NCBI GenBank assembly: GCA_002482775.1 | Contig: DLGQ01000109.1 | Span: 118,984 to 126,261, forward strand | DNA length: 7,278 bases | Origin: Flavobacteriales bacterium UBA7690 | GTDB lineage: Bacteria; Bacteroidota; Bacteroidia; Flavobacteriales_F; PHOS-HE28 | Direction: 5' to 3' | Part shown: one piece after another, positions 1 through 6,142 of the stretch | Layout: each line of letters starts with the position of its first letter | Numbering within the stretch: position 1 is the stretch's first letter | Notes under the pieces: model-generated | Seen by the model: only the letters and a program-made list of their open reading frames with translations | Databases searched by the model: none | Told to the model about the DNA's origin: nothing | Translations under genes and position numbers: made by a program

Positions 1-31
1 CCGCACCCCCAACGGATCACCTGGGCACTCA

Positions 32-1159
32 TCATGAGCGCCCCCACCGTCCCGCGCGCGTCACATGCTCGAACAGCGTTCCATTGAACCGGAACAGCCC
101 ACCGCTGAAGCCGAACCATACTGTTCCGTTGCTGTCCTCCAGGATGCTCTGCACGCCGAAGTTCTGGATCAGGTCCGGCCGGTCGGTCTTGTCGAAGAGG
201 GTGAAGGCCTGCCGATCCGTGCGGAGTAACGTTGGGGGAGTGTACTGATAGGCTCCTACTCCCACGGACCCGATCCAGACATGACCTGAAGGCATGGCGT
301 ACACCGTGTACACATCATTGGCGGTGAGTCCCTTCACATCCTCGAATCGCGTGAAGGTCTTGCCATCGTAGCGGCTAAGCCCGCCTTCTTTGATGGGCGG
401 AAAGTCCGAGGTGATGGAACCGAACCAGATGTTACCGTATACGTCTTCTGCGATGCTCGCGACATTGTTACTGCACAGCCCATCCGCCTTGGTGAAGTGC
501 GTGAACGTGCGACCATCGTACTTGCACGCACCGTATCCGTCCCGCCCGAACCAGATATTGCCTTTGCTATCCTCGATGATCTCCCACACCTTGCCCGCCA
601 CCCATTTGTGCGACGGCTCCTTGATCTTCGGTACCGGGATCTCGAACGGCTGAAAGCGAGTGCCATCGAAACGGAAGGCACCATCGTTCGTGCCGGCCCA
701 CAAGGTCCCTTTGCGATCCACGAGCAACACGCAACCCGGCCCGTGCAGGCCTTCCGCGGTCTTGAACGCCGTGAACGTAGTGCCATCATAACGTGTGGCC
801 CCATCGTGCGAGCCGATCCAGATGTGACCTTGCCTATCCTCCACGATGCTGGAGGACACCATGTCGGCGAGGCCGTCATCCGTGGTGAAGTAGGTGAGGC
901 GTTCGCCGGGAACCACCGATGGCTGGGGTGAATAGCGGATCACACCATCGCCCACCGTACCGAACCAGAGGTTGCCCTTGCTGTCCTCGAGGGTGGCCAC
1001 GATGTAGGCACTAAGCTGTGCGGTCTCGGTGGGTGAAAGTGCTGCAGGAGGAACCTGCCTGTCAACTTTGGATGATGAGGGCGTTTGCGCGTCGCACGCG
1101 GCCATGAAAAGAAAGGATGCGCTCAGGAATGGCGCGATGGACAATGGCCGGGTATTCAT
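32..1159 (-). CDS. Secreted lipoprotein with seven two-component-regulator-type propeller repeats
   Basis: This is probably an exported lipoprotein that folds as one beta-propeller; its ligand or partner is unknown. With the start at 1159 it has 375 residues. The N-terminus MNTRPLS is followed by a hydrophobic stretch and a lipobox ending MAAC, so Cys22 should be lipidated. An in-frame ATG at 1192 would put 11 polar residues before the signal peptide, so the later start is preferred. Seven copies of a motif like ED-x-x-G-x-[LIV]-W-[FIA]-G lie near residues 58, 107, 148, 196, 238, 288 and 341. Most are followed by a [RKY]-[YF]-[DN]-G strand and the ending F-T-x-F. This is the Reg_prop (PF07494) pattern. 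In hybrid sensor kinases such repeats form the periplasmic sensor, but here there is no membrane segment, Y_Y_Y domain or kinase domain. The C-terminus (FEHVTRAGRWG) ends like a complete final blade. It is divergent from the NTF2-like gene. Confidence 0.88.
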   Translation of the reverse strand: MNTRPLSIAPFLSASFLFMAACDAQTPSSSKVDRQVPPAALSPTETAQLSAYIVATLEDSKGNLWFGTVGDGVIRYSPQPSVVPGERLTYFTTDDGLADMVSSSIVEDRQGHIWIGSHDGATRYDGTTFTAFKTAEGLHGPGCVLLVDRKGTLWAGTNDGAFRFDGTRFQPFEIPVPKIKEPSHKWVAGKVWEIIEDSKGNIWFGRDGYGACKYDGRTFTHFTKADGLCSNNVASIAEDVYGNIWFGSITSDFPPIKEGGLSRYDGKTFTRFEDVKGLTANDVYTVYAMPSGHVWIGSVGVGAYQYTPPTLLRTDRQAFTLFDKTDRPDLIQNFGVQSILEDSNGTVWFGFSGGLFRFNGTLFEHVTRAGRWGRS

Positions 1160-1315
1160 GGAGTAGGAATGGTCGGAGCAAGGTAGATGCACGCTTTACT
1201 TGTCGCGTCTGCGAAGAGCACAAGGATCGTGAAGTGAGACCTTCATGAAGCGAACCGGACCAACCGATCGGTCTGATAGTTGCGGCTGTCAAGATCGATC
1301 CCCAACCACCACTCC
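1160..1315. promoter_or_regulatory. Divergent intergenic region with a 10-bp palindrome
   Basis: This 156-bp gap separates two divergently transcribed genes and must hold both promoters. A perfect palindrome, ACCGATCGGT, lies at 1263-1272 and could be an operator. I see no convincing Bacteroidota promoter (TTTG at -33 with TAnnTTTG at -7) and no strong Shine-Dalgarno sequence for either gene. On the minus strand, TACCTTGC lies about 15 bp before the propeller start and is only a weak -7 resemblance. Confidence 0.35.
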
Positions 1316-1768
1316 ATGCTTCGCATTCATCCCTTTCTACTGGTCGCCTTCATACACGCGCCACTGCTTTTCGTAGCACAACCGAACGCCACCCCACAGG
1401 ACCTACCGCTGATCACGACCACGCTCATGGATTACATCGATGGTACCGCCAATGGTGATCCCGAGCAGGTACGCCGTGCCTTCCATCCGGACTTCAACCT
1501 CTACACCGTCAACGATGCAGACAGCCTGTTGATCCGCTCCGGCGCCAAGTACATCGAGGGCATCAAGCCGGGCGAGAAGAACACGCGACAGGGCCGCATC
1601 ATTTCCATCGACGTGGAAGGCAATGCTGCCATGGCGAAGGCGGAGATCGCCATACCCGGCTGGCGCATCTTCACCGATTACTTCCTGTTGCTGAAGTACG
1701 AAGGCGCATGGAGGATCGTGCAGAAGAGCTACACCTGGCGGGCGTGGCCGAAGGCGGACGAGAAGTGA
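1316..1768 (+). CDS. Small secreted NTF2-like (putative lumazine-binding type) protein
   Basis: The product is 150 residues long if it starts at the ATG at 1316. An in-frame ATG at 1280 would add 12 polar residues before the signal peptide, so the later start is chosen. Residues 1-21 (MLRIHPFLLVAFIHAPLLFVA) look like a Sec signal peptide cleaved near Ala21-Gln22. Residues about 28-143 fit the NTF2-like cone fold of the Lumazine_bd_2 (PF12893)/SnoaL-like group. They show an N-terminal helix with LMDYIDGTANGD, then RRAFHPDFNLYTV, a central GRIISIDVEGNAAMAKAEI strand pair, and the closing DYFLLLKYEGAWRIVQKSYT strands. In this family the final DY-LLLK---WRI--K pattern is characteristic. No catalytic residues can be assigned and the ligand is unknown. 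The protein is probably periplasmic. The next gene follows after 98 bp. Confidence 0.8.
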   Translation: MLRIHPFLLVAFIHAPLLFVAQPNATPQDLPLITTTLMDYIDGTANGDPEQVRRAFHPDFNLYTVNDADSLLIRSGAKYIEGIKPGEKNTRQGRIISIDVEGNAAMAKAEIAIPGWRIFTDYFLLLKYEGAWRIVQKSYTWRAWPKADEK

Positions 1769-1866
1769 TGGGAGCTTCACCGCTCAACTGGTCTTCGGAC
1801 CATTCATCGATCGGCTGATCGGGCTCAAGATCCGAGCCATTAGGTTCGTGTTCCAATCTACTCCCC

Positions 1867-2781
1867 ATGCAGTGCATCCTCGGCGCCAACGGAACCATCG
1901 GCTGCGAACTCTCCCGGCTGCTCCCGCAGTACACCAACACCATCCGTCAGGTGGGGCGCAACCCGCGCAAGGTGAACGCCAGCGACGAGACGGTCACCGC
2001 CGACCTGCTCGATGCACAAGCCGTGTCCAAGGCGGTGCAAGGTTGTGAAGTGGCCTACCTGGTGGCCGGGCTGAAGTACGACACCACCGTGTGGCAGGAG
2101 CAATGGCCCAAGGTGATGCGCCACACCATCGACGCCTGCAAACGCCACGGCACCAAGCTCGTCTTCTTTGACAACGTTTACGCCTATGGGAAAGCGAACG
2201 GCACCATGACCGAGGACACGCCCTATGCACCGTGCAGCAAGAAGGGCGAGGTGCGTGCACGCATCGCCACCACGTTGATGGACGAGGTAAAGCGCGGTGA
2301 GCTCCAAGCCTTGATCGTGCGCGCGGCCGACTTCTACGGTCCGGGTGCCACGCTCAGCCTCACGCATTCCACCGTCACCGAGCGATTGAAGGCCAACAAG
2401 ACACCACAATGGGTGGGCAACGCCAAGGCCATGCACACCTTCACGTACACCCCCGATGCCGGTCGCACCGTAGCACTGCTCGGCAACACGGCCAGCGCCT
2501 ACGGACAGGTGTGGCACGCCCTCACCAGCAACGAGGCCATGAGCGGCGAAGCCTACGTGCGCCTGGCGTGTGAACTCGCCGGCAAGCCCTACGGCATCCA
2601 AGTGGCGCCGCGTTGGATGCTCGGCATCATGGGCCTCTTCGTGCCTGTGCTCCGCGAGAACATGGAGATGATGTACCAGTTCGAGCACGACTACCGCTTC
2701 GACAGCAGCAAGGTGGAGCGGGCTTTCCAGTTAAGCGCAACGTCGTACCGGGAAGGGATCGCGGCGGCGTTGAAGGGGTGA
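1867..2781 (+). CDS. Atypical NAD(P)-binding short-chain dehydrogenase/epimerase-like protein
   Basis: This is a 304-residue cytosolic Rossmann-fold protein. The glycine motif GANGTIG (Gly6, Gly9, Gly12) starts almost at the first residue, and an acidic pair in TADLLDA (Asp46, Asp49) fits the adenine-binding region. DNVYAYG (about 102-108) takes the place of the SS-x-x-YG strand, with Asn103 where the usual Ser sits. The following TEDTPYAPCSKKGEVRA aligns with the segment that normally carries Y-x-x-x-K, but Lys126 and Arg130 occupy those positions. YAYGK at 105-109 is another possible YxxxK, though in the wrong place. The C-terminal half (VPVLREN, then HDYRFDSSKVERAF near 274-287) is typical of extended NAD-dependent epimerase/dehydratase-like proteins. 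The substrate is unknown. No in-frame ATG, GTG or TTG occurs between the upstream stop at 1816 and 1867, so this start is forced. Confidence 0.85.
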   Translation: MQCILGANGTIGCELSRLLPQYTNTIRQVGRNPRKVNASDETVTADLLDAQAVSKAVQGCEVAYLVAGLKYDTTVWQEQWPKVMRHTIDACKRHGTKLVFFDNVYAYGKANGTMTEDTPYAPCSKKGEVRARIATTLMDEVKRGELQALIVRAADFYGPGATLSLTHSTVTERLKANKTPQWVGNAKAMHTFTYTPDAGRTVALLGNTASAYGQVWHALTSNEAMSGEAYVRLACELAGKPYGIQVAPRWMLGIMGLFVPVLRENMEMMYQFEHDYRFDSSKVERAFQLSATSYREGIAAALKG

Positions 2782-2979
2782 GGCAGAGTTACTTGGTTGC
2801 AATTCGCGGTGATGGTCTTGATCGATGCCCAGCGGCCGATGGAGTTGCCATCAACGAGCGTCCACAACATGTGATGCGAACGCGATAGCTCGACCGGGCT
2901 CAGGTCTATTTGTGGCGAATGCGAGCCGAATAGGGATCCGCGGTTCTGGAGCTTCCTGACCGGCTAACTTGCTTGCGCG
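2782..2979. other. Intergenic region, 198 bp, no gene recognised
   Basis: No convincing gene, tRNA or hairpin terminator is visible between the SDR gene and the next plus-strand gene. A TAACTTGC sequence at 2965-2972 faintly resembles a Bacteroidota -7 element, but it lies only 7 bp before the ATG. The promoter of the downstream gene presumably lies in this gap. Confidence 0.3.
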
Positions 2980-3729
2980 ATGCTATCCAACCCCACCCAG
3001 CGGACCATCGATCACCAGCTATCCTTCCTGCGCAGCGAGCTGGGCTATGCGCTCATCCGCACCGATGTGAACCAGGAATACTGCGGTGCCAACCTCCTCG
3101 TGTATCGCAGTGAGAAGGCAGCCAAACAACTGGAGATCTCAGCGGATGATGGATACTTCCATTGCGAGATCCGACGCATCATCGCGGGCAGGCCCGCAGC
3201 CTATGAGGATAGCACCAACTGCATCGGTTTCGAGAGCCTTGCGGTGCTGGAGAGCAATGGGAACTACGAACACATGGACTACTTCGCGGGTGGCAGCAAG
3301 GGTATGAACGGCGTGCTGAAGACCACTGCTGCGTTGTTCCGCCGCCATGCGGCACGGCTTGCAGGCGATGCCTGGATCGATCTGGAGCGCTTGCGCACCC
3401 TGCGGCCCTACTTGGTCGATAATGGCCCAACCGTGATCGACCAACTGGTAAGCGCGGTGAAGCATGCGTTGGACCCCATGGGATGCTCGATGACCTGGCA
3501 CAACAAGCTGCTACCATCCTATCACAAAGACCGCTACCCCGATCGCGTCATCTTGGAAGCGGCAGGTCATGCGGTAGAGATCAAGCAGAACGACTGGCGC
3601 GATGACTACATGCGCTACACCGTGCGTGTTGATGGCACAGCGGTACACACCATCGACTACACGGACGGACTGACGCACGACGAAAGAGCCCAACGGACGA
3701 TCACAGTGGTGTTGAAGGTGTTGGGGTGA
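2980..3729 (+). CDS. Protein of unknown function, 249 residues
   Basis: I do not recognise this protein. It has no signal peptide or membrane segment and should be cytosolic. The N-terminal part (about 1-75) runs helix (HQLSFLRSELGYALI), strand (GANLLVYRS), strand (KQLEISADDGYFHCEI). This layout is common in small immunity-like and nucleic-acid-associated folds, but it does not prove either. A central segment at 84-125 contains FESLAVLESN and a Gly-rich FAGGSKGMNGVLK turn. The last 100 residues look like a second alpha/beta unit, with a helix at 151-165 and strands RVILEAAGHAVEIKQ and RYTVRVDGTAVHTIDY. The ending THDERAQRTITVVLKVL is probably a helix. Codon use resembles its neighbours, and the ATG at 2980 is the first plausible start. 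It precedes the unknown-PIN gene pair by 80 bp on the same strand; a functional link is possible but unsupported. Confidence 0.7.
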   Translation: MLSNPTQRTIDHQLSFLRSELGYALIRTDVNQEYCGANLLVYRSEKAAKQLEISADDGYFHCEIRRIIAGRPAAYEDSTNCIGFESLAVLESNGNYEHMDYFAGGSKGMNGVLKTTAALFRRHAARLAGDAWIDLERLRTLRPYLVDNGPTVIDQLVSAVKHALDPMGCSMTWHNKLLPSYHKDRYPDRVILEAAGHAVEIKQNDWRDDYMRYTVRVDGTAVHTIDYTDGLTHDERAQRTITVVLKVLG

Positions 3730-3740
3730 GGGAATGGAAA

Positions 3741-3785
3741 GGCCACGAGTTACAGACTTGCGGCAATGTTGGCCGCAGGCCACGA
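3741..3785. repeat. Intergenic hairpin bracketed by short direct repeats
   Basis: A perfect 6-bp inverted repeat, TGCGGC (3759-3764) and GCCGCA (3772-3777), encloses a 7-base loop. The octamer GGCCACGA occurs on either side of it, at 3741-3748 and 3778-3785. No run of T directly follows the stem (the nearest is TTTT at 3801-3804), so an intrinsic terminator for the upstream gene is only weakly supported. The mix of inverted and direct repeats could instead mark an interspersed intergenic repeat. The window holds only this copy. Confidence 0.35.
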
Positions 3786-3797
3786 CCTCTAAAGCAC

Positions 3798-3805
3798 TAA
3801 TTTTC
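3798..3805 (+). promoter_or_regulatory. Possible -7 promoter element for the unknown-PIN pair
   Basis: TAATTTTC matches the Bacteroidota -7 consensus TAnnTTTG at all but the last base. It lies only 4 bases before the GTG start at 3810, which would make the transcript nearly leaderless. No TTTG is seen at the expected -33 distance, so support is weak. The element overlaps the in-frame TAA stop at 3798-3800 that fixes the GTG start. Confidence 0.2.
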
Positions 3806-3809
3806 CACC

Positions 3810-4589
3810 GTGGAAGCGCTGGCAACATTTGAGGTTCGCATTGATGGCAAGCGGGGCAGCAAAGACCTGAAGCCGACCGAATTCGACATCCGCGAACTGC
3901 GCGGGTTGTTGGATGAGGTGGAGGTGCTGCTGTTCCCGAATGATCGCCGTGAACGACCGGTGATCAGCTACCGTGTTGAAGAGGGATCCGTGCGCAACAT
4001 CTTCCAGACCGGTGTTCAGTCCATTGCCAGCTTGGGTGCGGTGATCGGACTGGTCAACGCCCAACGGACGCTCGATATCCTGGAGCCGCGCACCGCCAAA
4101 GCCTTTGAGACTATCCAGCAATGGGCGATCGAGAAGGACTATACCTTCACGCTGACGACTTCCACCAATCCGAGCGATGAACTTCGCGTGGATCGCTCCA
4201 CGGCATACTTCCGCAGTGAAGCCACGGTGGTGGAAACGGAACTCTACCTGTACGGCAAAGTGACCGACGCGGGTGGCAAGGAGAAGCCGAACATCCACTT
4301 GCAGGTGGAAGGTCAGGGGATCTTCACCATTGAAGCGGAAGAGTCATTCCTCGCTGCACTGGAGAACAACATCCTCTACCATCAGTTGGGCATCCGTGCA
4401 ATAGGCCGCCAGAACGTACAGACGGGCGAGATCGAACGCGGCTCCTTGAAGCTGATCGAATTGATCGACTACGACCAACGTTACGAGGACAACTACTTGG
4501 CGCGGCTTCAGGCCAAAGCCAAAGGCTGGCTGAAGGACATCGACCCGGACCAATACCTCAACGATGTCCGCGGGCAATACGACGTTTGA
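3810..4589 (+). CDS. Protein of unknown function paired with a PIN nuclease, 259 residues
   Basis: I do not recognise this family. Translation must begin at GTG 3810, because an in-frame TAA lies at 3798-3800 and the N-terminal strand (TFEVRIDGKRG) would be lost with any later start. The protein is acidic, soluble and without a signal peptide. Residues 24-43 form a predicted amphipathic helix (EFDIRELRGLLDEVEVLLFP). Residues 50-64 form a strand with RPVISYRVEEGSVRNIF, and 66-83 is a short apolar helix (VQSIASLGAVIGLV) too short for a clear membrane span. The second half (about 139-222) looks like a small beta barrel: ELYLYGKVTDA, NIHLQVEGQGIFTIEAE, GIRAIGRQNVQTGEIERGSLKLIELI. No helix-turn-helix or other DNA-binding domain is evident. 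Its last 26 bases overlap the start of the PIN gene in the +1 frame, which implies translational coupling. It may be an antitoxin or a partner subunit of that nuclease; this is inference. Confidence 0.75.
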   Translation: MEALATFEVRIDGKRGSKDLKPTEFDIRELRGLLDEVEVLLFPNDRRERPVISYRVEEGSVRNIFQTGVQSIASLGAVIGLVNAQRTLDILEPRTAKAFETIQQWAIEKDYTFTLTTSTNPSDELRVDRSTAYFRSEATVVETELYLYGKVTDAGGKEKPNIHLQVEGQGIFTIEAEESFLAALENNILYHQLGIRAIGRQNVQTGEIERGSLKLIELIDYDQRYEDNYLARLQAKAKGWLKDIDPDQYLNDVRGQYDV

Positions 4590-5058
4590 GGGCGTCCTGT
4601 TGGACACGAGTTTTATCATCCGCCTGCTCAAGACGGACGATCCGCTGCATGCGAACACCAAGGCGTGGTTCCGCTGGTTGCTGGACCACAAAGTGCCCAT
4701 GCACCTCAGCACCATCTCAATTTCGGAGTTCTGCGTGAAGGGTTCGTTCGATCAACTTCCACTCCGCAACGTGCGCGTCCTGCCCTTCAACTGGCAGCAT
4801 GCCCAGCGCTCCGGTGAATTCGCCCGCATCCTGCTCGATCAACGCAAGGATGAGGAACGCGCCGTTGTCATCAACGACATCAAGTTGCTGGCCCAAGCCG
4901 ATGTGGAGCCGCGCATCAGCCACTTCCTTACAAAGGACCAAAGGCTCAGCGCGAAGATCACCCAGCTCTCATTGGCCGGGGTGCAAATGCGCACAACCCT
5001 GTTGGACCTGAACACTCCGTTGGCGGATGTGCTGGGGCTGTTGAATTTCCCGGAGTAG
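4564..5058 (+). CDS. PIN-domain ribonuclease, VapC-like
   Basis: This 164-residue protein is a probable metal-dependent RNase of the PIN superfamily, the fold of VapC toxins. The four acidic positions are all visible: Asp14 in VLLDTSFIIRLL, Glu55 in STISISEFCVKG, Asp105 in VVINDIKLLAQAD and Asp125 in HFLTKDQRLSAKI. Thr15 next to the first Asp is also typical. It is slightly longer than most VapC toxins (about 130-140 residues), with a tail after 140 (MRTTLLDLNTPLADVLGLL). The ATG at 4564 lies inside the preceding gene, giving a 26-bp overlap; no better downstream start leaves the first strand intact. A classical VapB antitoxin is absent: its neighbour is a 259-residue protein of unknown family. 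The target could be tRNA, rRNA or mRNA and cannot be told from sequence. It converges on the T9SS gene with 56 bp between the two stops. Confidence 0.85.
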   Translation: MSAGNTTFEGVLLDTSFIIRLLKTDDPLHANTKAWFRWLLDHKVPMHLSTISISEFCVKGSFDQLPLRNVRVLPFNWQHAQRSGEFARILLDQRKDEERAVVINDIKLLAQADVEPRISHFLTKDQRLSAKITQLSLAGVQMRTTLLDLNTPLADVLGLLNFPE

Positions 5059-5081
5059 CCATCGGGGATACATGCGAGACG

Positions 5082-5102
5082 TTCCGGGAAGTGGAAGGTG
5101 CT
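5082..5102. repeat. 21-bp perfect direct repeat, copy A (intergenic)
   Basis: This copy is identical over 21 bases to 6281-6301. It lies in the 56-bp gap between the convergent stops of the PIN and T9SS genes. Read on the minus strand it would code STFHFPE, matching the formate dehydrogenase residues at copy B, but here it is outside any gene. The flanking bases on both sides differ from copy B. It includes the small palindrome TTCCGGGAA. Confidence 0.85.
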
Positions 5103-5114
5103 GCTGAGGCTCGC

Positions 5115-6131
5115 CTATTGCTTCACGAACCGCGACCGAGAAACGACGGCATCGCTCTTATCCAGAAGGACCAAGGTGTAAGTGCCCTGTGCCAACTCGC
5201 TTACGTCTATTCCCTCGATGCAGCAAGGCCATGCGGCTATGCGCCGACCCAGCTCATCCAGCACCATAGCGCCCCGCACAGCAGGCCCCGCACCAGTGAT
5301 CGTGATCTCATTCGAAGAAGGATTGGGGGCGATGCGTATCAGGTGTGCAGCGTTCGGCGCAATGCCGTTCTCTATGTGGCAACCCTGTAGATCTCTGCTC
5401 ACGCAGATATCATCAACCAAATAGTAACCGAGTTCAAAGGGATTCCCGTAAATGCTTGTGTGGAGCGTGTTCAGGTTGGAGAAGAGGTTCCCGATGATGA
5501 GTCTCTGGTAGCTCGAATCCGCAAGGAACGAACCACTGACCAGTGTCCAATTGGTCGTATCTGAAATGATACTATCAGCATGCACTTGGGCGCGATCCGG
5601 GATGGCCAACTCTTCCAGGTAGCTGTCGGGTAAGGTGCTCGACATGTTGGTGAACAGGATACCCAGATTGTTGTTGGCAGCTTGAGTTCCCTCGAAGTAA
5701 TCGTAGACAGGAGTGTAATCACCCGCCAAACAGACATACATGCTTGCGTAGTAGGTCTCTCCGACCACGAGCGGACTCAGCAGATCAATGCCGATGTACT
5801 CTCTGAAGTCCATCTCTCCTGGGATGCTGGAGAAGTAGGTGCAAAGGCCCATGTATGCCTGGCCCGAATGTGCAGCTTGGGTTGCGATGAAGTTCTCAGG
5901 CACGCACCATCCGCACGATGTTCCATTACATGCGTTGTAATAGTCCGGGGTGTTGGAGTAGCTCTGCCAGCCAATTGCATGGGAAACCGGAATATTGCCA
6001 GAGAGCATATCTGGGCAGTTGTCGAACAACTCGAAGCTCGGGTTCGGCACAAGGTTCTGGCCGTGGAGCATCGACACACCGCAAACCGCCCAAAAACTCA
6101 TCGCGACCGACAGACTGGAACGGGCTGCCAT
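5115..6131 (-). CDS. Secreted surface protein with C-terminal T9SS (type A) sorting domain
   Basis: This 338-residue product is exported by Sec and then moved through the outer membrane by the type IX system. Residues 1-24 are a signal peptide (MAARSSLSVAMSFWAVCGVSMLHG), cleaved before Gln25. The mature protein opens with NLVPNPSFELFDNCP, a start common in Bacteroidota surface proteins that carry a jelly-roll carbohydrate-binding-like domain (about 26-247). That domain has several Cys, including Cys68, Cys73 and Cys76, and ends in YYLVDDICVS. The sorting domain covers about 264-338. It has the hallmark IAPNPSSNEITI, then VLDELGRRIAAW, IDVSELAQGTYTLVL and the terminal SRFVKQ. No enzymatic residues are recognised, so adhesion or a matrix role is only a guess. 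The gene begins 11 bp after the formate dehydrogenase stop and has visibly lower GC than it (25, 32 and 28 of 60 bases in three sampled lines, against about 40-43 of 60 in the neighbour). Confidence 0.9.
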   Translation of the reverse strand: MAARSSLSVAMSFWAVCGVSMLHGQNLVPNPSFELFDNCPDMLSGNIPVSHAIGWQSYSNTPDYYNACNGTSCGWCVPENFIATQAAHSGQAYMGLCTYFSSIPGEMDFREYIGIDLLSPLVVGETYYASMYVCLAGDYTPVYDYFEGTQAANNNLGILFTNMSSTLPDSYLEELAIPDRAQVHADSIISDTTNWTLVSGSFLADSSYQRLIIGNLFSNLNTLHTSIYGNPFELGYYLVDDICVSRDLQGCHIENGIAPNAAHLIRIAPNPSSNEITITGAGPAVRGAMVLDELGRRIAAWPCCIEGIDVSELAQGTYTLVLLDKSDAVVSRSRFVKQ

Positions 6132-6142
6132 TATTTGTAGTT

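Noticed and set aside
497..931. 144-codon plus-strand frame opposite the propeller gene
   Set aside because: The minus strand carries regular propeller repeats and a lipobox; the plus-strand product has no domain and is explained by the repeat structure.
1806..1820. Short inverted repeat CGATC-GGCT-GATCG after the NTF2-like gene, considered as a terminator
   Set aside because: The stem is only 5 bp and no T-run follows.
1858..2688. 276-codon open frame on the minus strand, antisense to the SDR gene
   Set aside because: It is rich in His, Gly and Val and has no recognisable domain, whereas the plus strand codes a clear Rossmann protein. It is a by-product of high-GC codon use.
2700..2875. 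Minus-strand open frame running from the intergenic region into the end of the SDR gene
   Set aside because: It is under 60 codons, has no recognisable domain, and most of it is antisense to a real gene.
3719..3732. Possible second copy of the REP-like element (GTTGGGGTGAGGG)
   Set aside because: It resembles only the G-rich tail of the element at 6789-6800, with one base missing, and lacks the palindromic arms. It also codes the normal end VLKVLG of the upstream protein.
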